DNA of 64,000 nucleotides from Pseudomonas sp. PDM15 (GTDB lineage Bacteria; Pseudomonadota; Gammaproteobacteria; Pseudomonadales; Pseudomonadaceae), in the NCBI RefSeq assembly GCF_014851565.1, contig NZ_JACVAA010000002.1:124001-188000 (forward strand), written 5' to 3'. A program made the position numbers and the translations under genes. Within the stretch, counting starts at the first letter, position 1, and each line of letters opens with the position of its first letter. This document shows positions 24,901 through 33,769 of the stretch, piece after piece. Below the pieces are notes generated by a model that worked only from the letters and a program-made list of their open reading frames with translations, was not told the DNA's origin and searched no databases.

Positions 24901-25628
24901 GCGACGGCCAGGGAACCTAGCTCGTCGCCCGAACGGCAGTATGCCAGCGGGCCGGTGTCTTCCCCGGCCTGCAGGCGGCGGGTCTGTTCGGTGAGCAAGC
25001 GCAGAGGCACAAGCAGGCGGCGACGCAGAAACAGCATGACGACCAACGCCACATAGATCACCGCGCAGCCCAGCATCACCGCCGCCAGGGCCTGACTATT
25101 GACGGCCCGCTCGTTGGCCTCGAGTACTTGCAGGTTTTTCCGCGTATAGACCCGCTCGCTGAAGTCCTCCAGCAGCGAGGCAAGTTCCTGCTCGCTGTAA
25201 ACGTAGTCCTCCTGCTCCAGGCGCGGACGGCTGTCGGGAAGCTGTCTTTGGGCGATGACTCGCTGCTCGATGGATACCTGAAAATCGTTCATTTCAGCGG
25301 CTTGCCTCAGCAAGCGCAGCTCCAGAGGCAAAAGCTGCTTCGTCCGCAACTCCTCGAGTGCCTTGCCGAAATCGTTGGCTTCTCGGATCTGACGATAATG
25401 CTCGAGATAGGCCTCGTCTCCCGAGTTCATGTACATACGGGCGAACTGGCTCAGCTGGCGACTGCCAGTGAACAGCCGCGAGGTCAGCATGGTGATCTCG
25501 AAGCGTTGCTGGGTCAGGGACAGGCTTTGCTGGTAATGCTGGCCAGCCTGCCAGACGCTGGCCAGACTCAGGCTGCCAATAACCAGCATGCCAGCCGCCA
25601 GCCATTTGCTGAGTCGATCGAGGCTCAT
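21939..25628 (-). CDS. Hybrid sensor histidine kinase with HPt domain
   Basis: A 1229-residue membrane sensor from ATG 25628 (GAGGAACG upstream). Order: helix 1 (about 10-28), periplasmic domain (29-178), helix 2 (179-200), HAMP (200-255), a cytoplasmic region of unclear fold (255-380), two PAS domains (about 385-510 and 520-635), HisKA with H660 in [11 protein letters not shown], HATPase ([18 protein letters not shown]), receiver with D951 in [12 protein letters not shown], and HPt with H1090 in ERLAHGCKG. It can run a complete His-Asp-His relay and deliver phosphate to the receiver proteins encoded next to it. The ligand is unknown. Longer in-frame starts (to 25856) overlap the promoter repeats and are unlikely. 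Confidence 0.9.
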   Translation of the reverse strand: MSLDRLSKWLAAGMLVIGSLSLASVWQAGQHYQQSLSLTQQRFEITMLTSRLFTGSRQLSQFARMYMNSGDEAYLEHYRQIREANDFGKALEELRTKQLLPLELRLLRQAAEMNDFQVSIEQRVIAQRQLPDSRPRLEQEDYVYSEQELASLLEDFSERVYTRKNLQVLEANERAVNSQALAAVMLGCAVIYVALVVMLFLRRRLLVPLRLLTEQTRRLQAGEDTGPLAYCRSGDELGSLAVALDAYRQVNQQILSQQWAKDRLGELALELQSCSDREAFVACLSELLHQWLPDADIDFHEQEFDVPHVGGGRHFRLPLLLDGQQQGVIDIHLNQLPDARQLELLDAMHEPICAWWGLLLQREYKLELLHQACEQASQLESQQGALAATERWFRGIVEAAPDCMLVFDEPGRIVLANLESERIFGYPLGGMLGVRFRQLLPDGWREPFVELLRAFHAAPDTIHMGEGVARRRDGSEFPVEVRLSALPSLGDDSLSLCVVIRDLSLRKQHERGLQLAHEQQRAILMAAPNGIAFINGEVIVQANSSLHEVFGYAEGELLGQSPIIWLEASTLPDSVSEIRRLLHEGETYRRELHLRRKDGSLFWGAVSARAVIPGDLSHGSIWVVQDVSLQRAAVRDMREARELAEQAAKVKAEFLANMSHEIRTPMNAIIGMTHLVMATELDERQRDYLDKVKSSSRHLLGVLDDILDFSKIEAGKLQLDTQDFSLQRLLRETTDLLQERIHGKGLALSVEVAAQVPDQLHGDPLRLRQVLLNYLSNAVKFTERGHIGVSVALREARGDELCLEFAVSDTGIGLSEQQCAKLFASFQQADASTTRRYGGTGLGLAIAKQLALLMGGDVAVRSVLGEGSTFSFSARMQLAHAPLHEQPSAEVVLGRSQVLGGQVLLVEDNELNQQVAAELLRAMGCQVDIAGNGREALDKLEERRYDLVFMDMQMPVLDGLAATRELRLRPQLAELPVVAMTANAMREDREACQASGMNDFISKPFEPQTLHGVLQRWLGDGFHQPQASEPLQTLQLDGVDVAAGLRRVLGNEVLYRQLLEQFLVSQERLLERLDEALDGGELATAERLAHGCKGVAATLGANAVARAAADLEQQLRQGGDASVCTSLIQALAGELLPLLHCLRQLQEPVVEVAAEVDETLLRQVCEQLHELLADCDAEALGCFAEHGPLLRAAFPTQAPRLSAALQAFDFDLAQACLDEAVGSLAEAAA

Positions 25629-25684
25629 GGGTCGTTCCTCAGGTGATGGAGCGGAGCGCCGAATCCGACTCTCCCGTTGCCAGG

Positions 25685-25760
25685 ATTGAGTCACGGGCGC
25701 CGCGGGGGCGCTCTGAAATCCCCTGAAAAGTCCTGAATGAGCCGCTGAAATGTGCTGAGA
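25685..25760 (-). promoter_or_regulatory. TTCAG direct-repeat promoter of the hybrid kinase
   Basis: Minus strand: (T)CTCAGCACA, TTTCAGCGGC, ATTCAGGACT, TTTCAGGGGA and TTTCAGAGCG, spaced 10, 12, 10 and 10 bp; then a 15-bp gap and CGTGACTCAAT (25685-25695). The array lies 85-132 bp upstream of the kinase ATG. The rest of the 405-bp kinase/phhA divergent region contains a PhhR box near phhA and no gene. Confidence 0.7.
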
Positions 25761-25892
25761 GGCCCGTGCCATGGGCATCGCAGATTTTTCTGGTAAGCGC
25801 CGATCTTTCGCATCGCCAGCGCAGATAGATGTCAAGAAAACGCTACAGACACTCATGACAAAGCGACCACGCTCATTGGTCTCGCCGCATCC

Positions 25893-25910
25893 GTAAGCAT
25901 TTTTTTACGA
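25893..25910. promoter_or_regulatory. Candidate PhhR/TyrR box upstream of phhA
   Basis: CGTAAG-CATTTT-TTTACG fits TGTAAA-N6-TTTACA at nine of twelve positions with the correct 18-bp length. It lies 124-141 bp upstream of the phhA start, a suitable place for PhhR activation. I found no convincing sigma54 -24/-12 element after it. Confidence 0.55.
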
Positions 25911-26033
25911 GTCGACGACTCGGATGACTGCCCGCACCCGTCGCAGCCGCTACAACCGCCCGCGCCCCTGGGTTACTCCTAGGGCAACACAACAACACTC
26001 CGCGGCATGCACCGCAGATGAGGAGGCGAGGCG

Positions 26034-26819
26034 ATGAAAACCACGCAGTACGTGGCCCGGCAACCGGACGAACAGGGCTTCATCCACTATTCGGACACCG
26101 AGCATCAGGTGTGGAACACCCTGATCACCCGGCAGATGAAGGTGCTGGAGGGCCGCGCCTGCCAGGAGTACTTCGATGGCATCGAACAGCTCGGCCTGCC
26201 GCATGACCGTATTCCTCAGCTCGGCGAGATCAACAAGGTGCTCGGCGCCACCACCGGCTGGAGCGTGGCCCAGGTGCCGGCGCTGATTCCCTTCCAGACC
26301 TTCTTCGAGCTGCTCGCCAGCAAGCGCTTCCCGGTGGCCACCTTCATCCGTACCCCGGAAGAGCTGGACTACCTGCAGGAACCGGACATCTTCCACGAGA
26401 TCTTCGGCCACTGCCCGCTACTGACCAACCCCTGGTTCGCCGAATTCACCCACACCTACGGCAAGCTCGGCCTGGCCGCCAGCAAGGAGCAGCGCGTGTA
26501 CCTGGCGCGGCTGTACTGGATGACCATCGAGTTCGGCCTGGTCGACACGCCCCAGGGCCGGCGCATCTACGGCGGCGGCATCCTCTCCTCGCCGAAGGAG
26601 ACGGTCTACAGCCTGTCCGGCGAGCCCGAGCACCAGATGTTCGACCCGCTGGAGGCGATGCGCACGCCCTATCGCATCGACATCCTGCAGCCGCTGTACT
26701 TCGTCCTGCCCCAGCTCAAGAGCCTGTTCGAGCTGGCCCATCAGGACATCATGGGCATGGTGCAACGGGCCACCGCGCTGGGCCTGCACGCACCGAAGTT
26801 TCCGCCCAAGGCCGCGTGA
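26034..26819 (+). CDS. phhA: Phenylalanine 4-hydroxylase
   Basis: Iron- and tetrahydropterin-dependent conversion of phenylalanine to tyrosine. The 261-residue single-domain bacterial form has the iron ligands H121 and H126 in DIFHEIFGHCPLL and E166 in YWMTIEFGL, plus TPEELDYLQEPD. A strong GAGGAGGCGAGG ribosome site precedes the ATG. It is followed by phhB (67 bp) and phhC. Tyrosine produced here can enter the hpd-hmgA-fahA-maiA route encoded at 53795-57728. Confidence 0.96.
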   Translation: MKTTQYVARQPDEQGFIHYSDTEHQVWNTLITRQMKVLEGRACQEYFDGIEQLGLPHDRIPQLGEINKVLGATTGWSVAQVPALIPFQTFFELLASKRFPVATFIRTPEELDYLQEPDIFHEIFGHCPLLTNPWFAEFTHTYGKLGLAASKEQRVYLARLYWMTIEFGLVDTPQGRRIYGGGILSSPKETVYSLSGEPEHQMFDPLEAMRTPYRIDILQPLYFVLPQLKSLFELAHQDIMGMVQRATALGLHAPKFPPKAA

Positions 26820-26885
26820 GCCGGCGGAACCCGTCCTAAGCTTGCAACCTCTACGTTAAAACACCCTTTGCTCCAGGAGCCCAGA

Positions 26886-27239
26886 ATGTCCCTCGCCCAA
26901 GCCCAATGCGAAGCCTGCCGCGCCGACGCGCCCCACGTCTCCGACGAGGAGCTGGCCACGCTGATCCGCGAGATCCCGGACTGGAACATCGAAACCCGCG
27001 ACGGCCACATGGAGCTGGAGCGCGTCTACCTGTTCAAGAACTTCCGCCACGCCCTCGCCTTCACCAACGCGGTGGGCGCCATCGCCGAGGAAGTCGGCCA
27101 TCACCCGGCCCTGCTCACCGAATGGGGCAAGGTCACCGTCACCTGGTGGAGCCACGAGATGAAAGGCCTGCACCGCAACGACTTCATCATGGCCGCCCGC
27201 ACCGACGTGTTGGCCGCCAGCGCCGAGGGCCGCAAGTGA
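26886..27239 (+). CDS. phhB: Pterin-4a-carbinolamine dehydratase
   Basis: Recycles the pterin cofactor after each PhhA turnover by dehydrating the 4a-hydroxy form. The 117-residue protein has the DCoH signature: [41 protein letters not shown] and [14 protein letters not shown] use ATG 26886, preceded by CCAGGAGC; an ATG at 26868 would put the ribosome site inside the gene. The stop codon overlaps the GTG start of phhC. Confidence 0.95.
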   Translation: MSLAQAQCEACRADAPHVSDEELATLIREIPDWNIETRDGHMELERVYLFKNFRHALAFTNAVGAIAEEVGHHPALLTEWGKVTVTWWSHEMKGLHRNDFIMAARTDVLAASAEGRK

Positions 27240-28432
27240 GCCACTTCGCCGCCATCGACCGGGTACCGGGCGATCCCATCCTCGGCCTGCTCGACGCCTA
27301 TCGCGTCGACAGCAACCCGGCCAAGCTGGACCTGGGCGTGGGCGTGTACAAGGACGCCCTCGGCATCACCCCGATCCCCTACGCGGTGAAGCTGGCCGAG
27401 CGGCAGCTGGTGGAACACGAACCGACCAAGAGCTACATCGGCGGCCACGGCGACGCGGCCTTCGGCGAGCAGCTGCTGCGTCTGGTGCTGGGCGCGGACA
27501 ACGCACTGCTGAGCGCTGGCCTGGCCGGCGCCACCCAGACTCCGGGCGGCACCGGTGCCCTGCGCCTGGCCGGCGACTTCATCGCCGCCAACCTGCCGGG
27601 CCGTGGCGTCTGGCTGAGCGCGCCGACCTGGCCGATCCACGAAAGCATCTTCGCCACCTGCGGCCTGCGGGTGGAGCATTACCCCTACGTCGGCGCCGAC
27701 AATCGCCTGGACGTGGAAGCCATGCTCGACGCCCTGCAACGAGTGCCGGCCGGCGATGTGGTGCTGCTGCACGCCTGCTGCCACAACCCCACCGGCTTCG
27801 ACCTCGGCCCGCGCGACTGGAAACGCGTGCTGGAAGTGGTCAAGGCCCGCGAACTGCTCCCGCTGATCGACTTCGCCTACCAAGGCTTCGGCGACGGCCT
27901 GGAGCAGGACGCCTGGGCCGTGCGCCTGTTCGCCGCCGAGCTGCCGGAACTGCTGATCACCAGTTCCTGCTCGAAGAACTTCGGCCTGTATCGCGAGCGT
28001 ACCGGTGCGCTGATCGTGCGCGCGGACAACGTCGAGAAGCTGATCGACATCCGCAGCCAGCTGGCCTTCCTCGCCCGCAACCTGTGGTCCACCCCACCGG
28101 CCCATGGTGCTGCGGTGGTCGCCACCATCCTTGCCGATCAGGAGCTGCGCCGGCTGTGGGCCGAGGAAGTGGAAGCCATGCGCCTGCGCATCGCCAATCT
28201 GCGCAGCGGTCTGGTGACCGCACTGGCGCCGCACGGCCTGGCCGAACACTTCGCCCACATCGCCATGCAGCGCGGCATGTTCTCCTACACCGGCCTTACG
28301 GCCTCCCAGGTGCAGCGTCTGCGCCAGGAGTTCAGCGTGTACCTGGTCAGCAGCGGCCGCGCCAACGTGGCGGGCATGAGCGAACGGCGCCTGGACTACC
28401 TGGCAGAGGCCATCGCGCGAGTCTGCGGCTAA
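27236..28432 (+). CDS. phhC: Aromatic amino acid aminotransferase
   Basis: Class I PLP aminotransferase converting tyrosine and phenylalanine to 4-hydroxyphenylpyruvate and phenylpyruvate. Starting at GTG 27236 (four-base GTGA overlap with phhB) it has 398 residues beginning [20 protein letters not shown], as expected for the AspC/TyrB family. Motifs are [34 protein letters not shown] and the PLP lysine in [17 protein letters not shown]. It completes phhABC and is followed by a REP element and a bidirectional terminator. Confidence 0.94.
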   Translation: MSHFAAIDRVPGDPILGLLDAYRVDSNPAKLDLGVGVYKDALGITPIPYAVKLAERQLVEHEPTKSYIGGHGDAAFGEQLLRLVLGADNALLSAGLAGATQTPGGTGALRLAGDFIAANLPGRGVWLSAPTWPIHESIFATCGLRVEHYPYVGADNRLDVEAMLDALQRVPAGDVVLLHACCHNPTGFDLGPRDWKRVLEVVKARELLPLIDFAYQGFGDGLEQDAWAVRLFAAELPELLITSSCSKNFGLYRERTGALIVRADNVEKLIDIRSQLAFLARNLWSTPPAHGAAVVATILADQELRRLWAEEVEAMRLRIANLRSGLVTALAPHGLAEHFAHIAMQRGMFSYTGLTASQVQRLRQEFSVYLVSSGRANVAGMSERRLDYLAEAIARVCG

Positions 28433-28442
28433 GCCGCTTTCC

Positions 28443-28501
28443 TAGCCCGGATGCAATCCGGGGTTGCTTGGCTCGTGCTTCCCCGGATTGCATCCGGGCT
28501 A
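28443..28501. repeat. REP-like palindrome (tagcccggatgca family)
   Basis: TAGCCCGGATGCAATCCGGG and its inverted partner CCCGGATTGCATCCGGGCTA are separated by 18 bp, immediately after phhC. Best preserved copy of the family also found at 15985, 34651 and 38760. Confidence 0.85.
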
Positions 28502-28512
28502 TGAGCTGAACG

Positions 28513-28539
28513 AAAACGCCGCCCGAGGGCGGCGTTTTT
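28513..28539. terminator. Bidirectional terminator between phhC and the seleno operon
   Basis: AAAACGCCGCC-CGAG-GGCGGCGTTTTT: an 8-9 bp GC stem flanked by A and T runs on either side, between convergent phhC (plus) and the 118-aa gene (minus). Confidence 0.9.
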
Positions 28540-28553
28540 CTTGCCGATCGCGA

Positions 28554-28910
28554 TCAGTCCAGCTGGTCGTCGCGAATCAGCACATAGCTGCGGTCGGCCT
28601 GGTCGTAGACGTAATACATCTCCACCTTCATGCCGCGCACGACCGCCACGTAGTCGCCGGGCTCGGCAACGAACCAGTCGTTGCTGTCGGCCTTGGCCGG
28701 ACTCTCGATCTGCGCGGTGAAGAACAGTGCCGGATCGCTGCCATCGAAATAGTCCTCGCGCTCGGCGGCGTCCCACTCGGCCGGGGCCGCGAAGGCGCCC
28801 TCGAACAGCACATGGCCGTCGCCCAGCTCCAGTTCCTCGGCATCCGGATCGTTCTCGTCCGGGCGATACAGGGTGCAGTCCAGGGCGTCCGGATGGTCTT
28901 TAAGTTTCAT
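28554..28910 (-). CDS. Small acidic protein of unknown function in the seleno operon
   Basis: A 118-residue, strongly acidic soluble protein (start [20 protein letters not shown]) with no signal peptide or membrane segment and an SH3-like feel at the C-terminus ([20 protein letters not shown]). I do not recognise the family. The ATG overlaps the mnmH stop codon by four bases, so it is translationally coupled to mnmH and last in selD-mnmH-this gene. A role with selenium or tRNA modification is suggested only by position. A longer in-frame upstream extension lies inside mnmH in another frame and is discarded. Confidence 0.75.
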   Translation of the reverse strand: MKLKDHPDALDCTLYRPDENDPDAEELELGDGHVLFEGAFAAPAEWDAAEREDYFDGSDPALFFTAQIESPAKADSNDWFVAEPGDYVAVVRGMKVEMYYVYDQADRSYVLIRDDQLD

Positions 28911-30013
28911 GTCTTGCTCCGTTGTGCGCGCTGGCGCAGATAGTCCAGTACGGCCGACTGTTCGCCGGCGAATTCGATGCGCGCGGACTTGCTCTCGCGC
29001 TGATAGACGTACATTGGGTCGTAGTACTCGTTCAGCAGGCCCTCGATCCAGCCGCGGTGCAACTCCACCGCGCCGTTGCGCGCCTGCTCGTCCAGCGCCT
29101 GCTGCAGGAGGTCGCGCAGCCGCGCATGGCGCTCGCCGCCCAGGCGCTTCTGGATATTGTCCATGCTCTGCAGCATGCGCGCGGCGAACAGGGCGAAACC
29201 CTGCTCTTCGCCGTGCACGGCAAGGAACTCGGCGGAGAGACCGATCACGTAGTCCTTGAGGATGCGCTCGACACGCCCCTCGACGCTGTCCTCCAGCCAA
29301 ACCATGGGGTAGTGCTGCATGCCCTGATGCAAGGACAGCGGCAGCGAGCAGGTGCCGATCAGGCGGCTCTCGTCCTCCAGCACGAATTGCTGCTGGCCGC
29401 GCGCGCGGCGCTTGAGCAGGTCCACGGCCAGCCGGTTCTCGAAGTCGATCTGCGACGGCTGGCCGGTAGCGCGCTTGCCGAAGCTGGAGCCGCGGTGATT
29501 GGCGTGGCCTTCCAGGTCAATGCTGTTGTCCAGGGCGGCCACCACCTCGGTCTTGCCGGTACCGGTCATGCCGCCGACGATGACGAAGTCGCACTCGGCC
29601 ACGGCGCTGTCCAGCGTCTCGATCAGGAAGGTACGCATGGCCTTGTAGCCACCGATCACCCGGGGGTATTCGACGCCGGCCTCCGCAAGCCACTGCTGGA
29701 CGATCTGCGAGCGCAGGCCGCCGCGGAAGCAGTACAGGTAGCCGTTCGGGTTGGCCTTGGCGAACGCGGCCCAGGCCTCGACCCGCTCGGCCTTGATCTT
29801 GCCCGAGACCAACTGGTGGCCCAGTTCGATGGCCGCCTGCTGGCCGTGCTGCTTGTAGCAGGTGCCGACCTTCTGCCGCTCGATATCGGTCATCAACGGC
29901 AGGCTGACGGTGTGCGGGAAGGCGCCCTTGGTGTATTCCACCGGGGCGCGCATATCCATCATCGGCACGTCGTCGAGGAACAGTTGGCGGTAGTCGGTGG
30001 TGTTGTCGCGCAT
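28907..30013 (-). CDS. mnmH: tRNA 2-selenouridine synthase
   Basis: Also called SelU/YbbB. Replaces sulfur by selenium in 2-thiouridine at the wobble position of tRNA-Lys, -Glu and -Gln, using selenophosphate from SelD. The 368-residue protein has an N-terminal rhodanese domain with active-site C95 in [12 protein letters not shown], and a P-loop (147-154, [11 protein letters not shown]) for the geranyl-transfer/ATPase half. The ATG at 30013 shares a base with the selD stop (TGATG); an adjacent upstream GTG is possible. Directly downstream of selD. Confidence 0.94.
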   Translation of the reverse strand: MRDNTTDYRQLFLDDVPMMDMRAPVEYTKGAFPHTVSLPLMTDIERQKVGTCYKQHGQQAAIELGHQLVSGKIKAERVEAWAAFAKANPNGYLYCFRGGLRSQIVQQWLAEAGVEYPRVIGGYKAMRTFLIETLDSAVAECDFVIVGGMTGTGKTEVVAALDNSIDLEGHANHRGSSFGKRATGQPSQIDFENRLAVDLLKRRARGQQQFVLEDESRLIGTCSLPLSLHQGMQHYPMVWLEDSVEGRVERILKDYVIGLSAEFLAVHGEEQGFALFAARMLQSMDNIQKRLGGERHARLRDLLQQALDEQARNGAVELHRGWIEGLLNEYYDPMYVYQRESKSARIEFAGEQSAVLDYLRQRAQRSKT

Positions 30014-31047
30014 CACAGCACCTCTACCGCGTGACGCTGTCGCTCGACCAGCTGGCCGATGGGCGTCAGCTGCAGGCCCAGCTCGGCGGCCACGGCGAGG
30101 AACTCGGCCTCACCCTCCGGCGCCACGGCCACCAGCAGGCCGCCACTGGTCTGCGGATCGCACAGCAGGTGCTGCTGCGCCTCGGAAATCGGCGCGATCT
30201 TCTCGCCGTAGCTGTCGAAGTTGCGCAGGGTGCCGCCAGGCACGCAGCCCTCGGCCAGGTAGTAATCCACGCCCGGCAGGCGCGGCACGGCGGCGTAGTC
30301 CAACTGTGCTGTGAGATTGGCGCCGTCGGCCATCTCCACCAGGTGGCCGAGCAGGCCGAAGCCGGTGACGTCGGTCATGGCGCGCACGCCGGCCAGCTTG
30401 CCGAAGCGGCTGCCAGGCTTGTTCAGGGTGCACATCCAGTCACGCGCCAGGCCCACGTCCTGCTCGCGCAGCTTGGCCTTCTTCTCGGCGGTGGTGAGGA
30501 TGCCGATGCCCAGCGGCTTGGTCAGGTACAGCCGGCAGCCGGCGCTGGCGGTGTCGTTGCGCTTCATATGCTTCTTCTCGACCACGCCGGTCACGGCCAG
30601 GCCGAAGATCGGCTCCGGCGCATCGATCGAGTGGCCGCCGGCCAGCGGAATGCCGGCGGCGTCGCACACGGCGCGACCGCCGCAGATCACTTCGCGGGCC
30701 ACTTCGGCCGGTAGCAGGTTCACCGGCCAGCCGAGGATGGCGATGGCCATCAGCGGGTCACCGCCCATGGCGTAGATGTCGCTGATGGCGTTGGTCGCGG
30801 CGATGCGGCCGAAGTCGAATGGATCATCGACGATGGGCATGAAGAAGTCGGTGGTAGACACCACGCCGCGCTCCTCATCCAGCGCATAGACCGCTGCATC
30901 GTCCTTGGAAGCATTGCCGACCCAGAGTTTCGGATCGAGGTTCTGCGCGCCACTGCCGGCGAGGATCACTTCCAGCACCTTGGGGGATATCTTGCAGCCG
31001 CAGCCTGCACCGTGGCTGTACTGGGTCAAACGGATCGGCTCGCTCAT
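30013..31047 (-). CDS. selD: Selenophosphate synthetase
   Basis: Makes monoselenophosphate from selenide and ATP, the selenium donor for MnmH and, where present, SelA. The 344-residue PurM-like enzyme starts [20 protein letters not shown], with catalytic cysteines C16/C18 (Cys form, no selenocysteine), then DDAAVY and [16 protein letters not shown]. Start ATG 31047. It is divergent from the putative selenate transporter across a 255-bp intergenic region. No selA or selB is in this window, so use for tRNA modification is the supported role. Confidence 0.95.
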   Translation of the reverse strand: MSEPIRLTQYSHGAGCGCKISPKVLEVILAGSGAQNLDPKLWVGNASKDDAAVYALDEERGVVSTTDFFMPIVDDPFDFGRIAATNAISDIYAMGGDPLMAIAILGWPVNLLPAEVAREVICGGRAVCDAAGIPLAGGHSIDAPEPIFGLAVTGVVEKKHMKRNDTASAGCRLYLTKPLGIGILTTAEKKAKLREQDVGLARDWMCTLNKPGSRFGKLAGVRAMTDVTGFGLLGHLVEMADGANLTAQLDYAAVPRLPGVDYYLAEGCVPGGTLRNFDSYGEKIAPISEAQQHLLCDPQTSGGLLVAVAPEGEAEFLAVAAELGLQLTPIGQLVERQRHAVEVL

Positions 31048-31096
31048 CGACAACGCTCTCGGCAAATCGGAAAACAGGCCGCGGATTCTAGCAAAG

Positions 31097-31125
31097 CTGA
31101 CCAGCCGCCAATCGCTCTCTATAAT
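31097..31125 (+). promoter_or_regulatory. Sigma70-type promoter for the selenate transporter
   Basis: CTGACC (-35, four of six bases) and a perfect TATAAT (-10) with a 17-bp spacer. Transcription would begin near 31132, giving a leader of about 170 nt before the binding-protein gene. This leader contains a long palindrome. Confidence 0.65.
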
Positions 31126-31150
31126 CGCGCAGCTTTCAACGAACCCTCGG

Positions 31151-31266
31151 GGGACTTGCGAGCGGCTGAAGGGCAAGGCGCCAGGAGCGCAGCAACCGGA
31201 GTGGGCTCGAGCCCATGAAGATTGCGAGCACCGCGCAACGCAGCCATTCTGTCGCGCAGCTGTCCC
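31151..31266. repeat. 116-bp imperfect palindrome in the transporter leader
   Basis: Outer arms GGGAC/GTCCC and central GGGCTCGAGCCC share exactly the same dyad centre (31208.5). Between them GCAA/TTGC, GCG/CGC and GGC/GCC blocks pair in register. The transcript would form one long branched hairpin. It could be a dispersed palindromic repeat of Pseudomonas or a structured 5' leader; the sequence alone cannot decide. Confidence 0.6.
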
Positions 31267-31302
31267 AACAAGCCTTTTCCGCTATTGAACCGGAGAATCC
31301 TT

Positions 31303-32154
31303 ATGCTCAAGCGTACTCTGGCGCTCGCCGCCGGCTTTGCCCTGTCCCTTTCCGCCACCCTGAGTCACGCCGCCGACGTGCTGAAGGTCAGCGCCATCCC
31401 CGACGAGGCCCCCACCGAGCTGCTGCGCAAGTTCAAGCCACTGGGCGAGTACCTGGAGCAGCAATTGAGCATGAAGGTCGAGTTCGTTCCGGTCGCCGAC
31501 TACCCGGCGGTGGTCGAGGCCCTGGCCACCGACCGTCTGGACCTGGCCTGGCTCGGCGGCTTCACCTTCGTCCAGGTGCGCCTGAAGACCGGCAACGCCA
31601 TCCCGCTGGTGCAGCGCGAGCAGGATGCGCAGTTCACCAGCAAGTTCATCACCGCCAACCCGGACGTGAAGTCGCTGGCCGACCTCAAGGGCAAGACCTT
31701 CGCCTTCGGCTCCATCTCCTCCACCTCCGGCAGTCTGATGCCGCGCTACTTCATGCTGAAAGACGGCATCAAGCCGGAAACCTACTTCAGCCGCATCGGC
31801 TTCTCCGGCGCGCATGACGCCACCGCCGCCTGGGTGCAGGCCGGCAAGGTCGACGGCGGCGTGCTCAACGCCAGCGTGTGGGACAAGCTGGTCGCCGCCG
31901 GCAAGGTCGACACCAATAAGGTGAAAGTCTTCGCCACCACCCCGGCCTACTACGACTACAACTGGACCGTACGTGGCACCCTCGACCCGGCCCTGGCCGA
32001 GAAGATCAAGCAGGCCTTCCTCGCCCTCGACCCGGCCAACCCGGAGCACAAGGCGATCCTCGATCTGCAGGCCGCCAGCCGCTTCATCGAGACCAAGCCG
32101 GAGAACTACAAGGGCATCGAGGACGCCGCCCGCGCCGCCGATCTGCTGAAATGA
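31303..32154 (+). CDS. Putative selenate ABC transporter, periplasmic binding protein
   Basis: A 283-residue PhnD-type solute-binding protein: signal peptide [12 protein letters not shown]...LSHA, then [53 protein letters not shown] and [21 protein letters not shown]. The start at 31303 has GGAG upstream. A subfamily of phosphonate-like binding proteins is consistently encoded beside selD and is annotated as putative selenate-binding; this copy lies divergent from selD-mnmH and fits that group. Substrate (selenate, selenite or another oxyanion) is inferred from context. Confidence 0.8.
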   Translation: MLKRTLALAAGFALSLSATLSHAADVLKVSAIPDEAPTELLRKFKPLGEYLEQQLSMKVEFVPVADYPAVVEALATDRLDLAWLGGFTFVQVRLKTGNAIPLVQREQDAQFTSKFITANPDVKSLADLKGKTFAFGSISSTSGSLMPRYFMLKDGIKPETYFSRIGFSGAHDATAAWVQAGKVDGGVLNASVWDKLVAAGKVDTNKVKVFATTPAYYDYNWTVRGTLDPALAEKIKQAFLALDPANPEHKAILDLQAASRFIETKPENYKGIEDAARAADLLK

Positions 32155-32948
32155 GCCTGCGCCTCACCGGCGCTGACCTGCAGCACGGCAATGGGGTCCA
32201 CGCCCTGCGCGACGTGGACCTGGCCATCGCGGCCGGCGAGCGAGTCGCCATCATCGGCCCGTCCGGCGCCGGCAAGTCCAGTCTGCTGACCCTGCTGGCC
32301 AGCGCCCTGCAACCCGGCGGCGGCAGCGTGGAGGTGCTGGGGAGCAATCCCTGGCAACTCTCCGCCAGCGCCCGCCAACGCCTGCGCGCACGCATCGGCC
32401 TGATCCACCAGGCGCCGCCGCTGCCACCGCGGCAGCGGGTGGTCACCGCCGTGCTGGCCGGCAAGCTCGGCCAGTGGGGCCTGGGCAGGAGCCTGCTCAA
32501 CCTGCTGCATCCGGTCGACATTCCTGGCGCCAGGGACGTCCTCGCCCGCCTGGACCTGACCGACAAGCTGTTCGCCCAGTGCCAGCAGCTGTCCGGCGGC
32601 CAGCTGCAGCGCGTCGGCATCGCCCGCGCGCTGTACCAGGACCCCGAGCTGCTGCTGGCCGACGAGCCGGTGTCGGCCATGGACCCGGTGCTCGCCGACC
32701 ACACCCTCAGCGTGCTGTGCCGGCATGCCGAGGCGCGCGGCGTGACCCTGGTCGCCAGCCTGCACGCGGTGGACCTGGCGCTGGCGCACTTCCCACGCAT
32801 CATCGGCGTACGCGAGGGTCGCATCGCCTTCGACCGCCCGGCAGGCGAAGTCACCCAGGAGCTGCTCGATGCTCTCTACGCCAACGAGCAACTGGTCTCG
32901 CCGCAGGCACCGGCGGTGGCCCTGACCCTGCAGATTCCGCGATGCTGA
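32151..32948 (+). CDS. Putative selenate ABC transporter, ATP-binding protein
   Basis: A 265-residue PhnC-type ATPase overlapping the binding-protein gene by 4 bp (ATGA). Motifs: Walker [10 protein letters not shown], signature [16 protein letters not shown], Walker [14 protein letters not shown] and H-loop VASLHAVD. Powers uptake through the two permeases encoded next. All four genes overlap, indicating one tightly coupled operon. Confidence 0.85.
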   Translation: MSLRLTGADLQHGNGVHALRDVDLAIAAGERVAIIGPSGAGKSSLLTLLASALQPGGGSVEVLGSNPWQLSASARQRLRARIGLIHQAPPLPPRQRVVTAVLAGKLGQWGLGRSLLNLLHPVDIPGARDVLARLDLTDKLFAQCQQLSGGQLQRVGIARALYQDPELLLADEPVSAMDPVLADHTLSVLCRHAEARGVTLVASLHAVDLALAHFPRIIGVREGRIAFDRPAGEVTQELLDALYANEQLVSPQAPAVALTLQIPRC

Positions 32949-33769
32949 GTGCGGACAGCCGCGACCCCGCTGCCCTGCCCCGCCTGCTGCTGACGGTGCT
33001 GGCCGTGGCATTACTGTGGCCGGGCATCCAGCTCGCCGAGCTCAAACCGGGCGTGCTGCTGCAGGCCGACAGCCAGAGCGAGATGGGCCGCTTCGTCGCC
33101 GCCTTCTGGCCGCCGGTGCACACCCCGGACTTCCTCCAGCTGCTGCTCGACGCCACCCTGCAGACCCTGGCGATCGCCACCGCTGGCATGGCCCTGGCGC
33201 TGCTGGTGGCGATTCCCGCCGGTCTGGCCGCCAGCCGCGCGCTGTCGCTGTCGGCGGCCTCGCGGGGTGGGCGGCCGAGTCCGCTGGGCCAGGCTCTGCG
33301 CTGGCCGGTACGCGGCCTGCTCATCTTCCTGCGCAGCGTGCCGGAGATCGTCTGGGCGCTGCTGTTCGTCCGCGCCGTCGGCCTCGGCCCCACCGCCGGG
33401 GTGCTGGCCATCGCCATCACCTACGCCGGCATGCTCGGTAAGGTCTACGCGGAAATCCTCGAGTCGGTCGACCAGCGCCCGATGCACGCCCTGCTGCAGG
33501 GCGGCAGCGGCCGGTTCGCCGCCTTCGTGTACGGCCTGCTGCCGAATGCCGCCGCCGAACTGACCTCCTACACCGTGTACCGCTGGGAATGCGCGATCCG
33601 CGCCTCGGTGGTGATGGGCTTCGTCGGCGCCGGCGGCCTGGGCCAGCAGATCGATCTGTCGCTGCGCATGTTCGCCGGCGGCGAGGTGGCCAGCATGCTA
33701 CTGACCTTCCTCCTGCTGGTGCTGCTGGCCGACGCGCTGAGCCGCGTGCTGCGCGGGAGGCTGGCATGA
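32942..33769 (+). CDS. Putative selenate ABC transporter, permease 1
   Basis: A 275-residue PhnE-type inner-membrane permease. The ATG at 32942 overlaps the ATPase gene by 7 bp; in-frame starts further upstream lie wholly inside the ATPase gene. Membrane helices include [17 protein letters not shown] and [22 protein letters not shown]. The ATPase-contact loop corresponds to [20 protein letters not shown]. The terminal [19 protein letters not shown] is characteristic of the family. It is paralogous to the next gene, with which it should form a heterodimer. Confidence 0.85.
   Translation: MLSADSRDPAALPRLLLTVLAVALLWPGIQLAELKPGVLLQADSQSEMGRFVAAFWPPVHTPDFLQLLLDATLQTLAIATAGMALALLVAIPAGLAASRALSLSAASRGGRPSPLGQALRWPVRGLLIFLRSVPEIVWALLFVRAVGLGPTAGVLAIAITYAGMLGKVYAEILESVDQRPMHALLQGGSGRFAAFVYGLLPNAAAELTSYTVYRWECAIRASVVMGFVGAGGLGQQIDLSLRMFAGGEVASMLLTFLLLVLLADALSRVLRGRLA

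Noticed and set aside
25911..26033. Sigma54 promoter (GG-N10-GC) for phhA
   Set aside because: No TGGCAC-N5-TTGC-like element with correct spacing; PhhR here has GAFEGA, which also argues against sigma54 activation.
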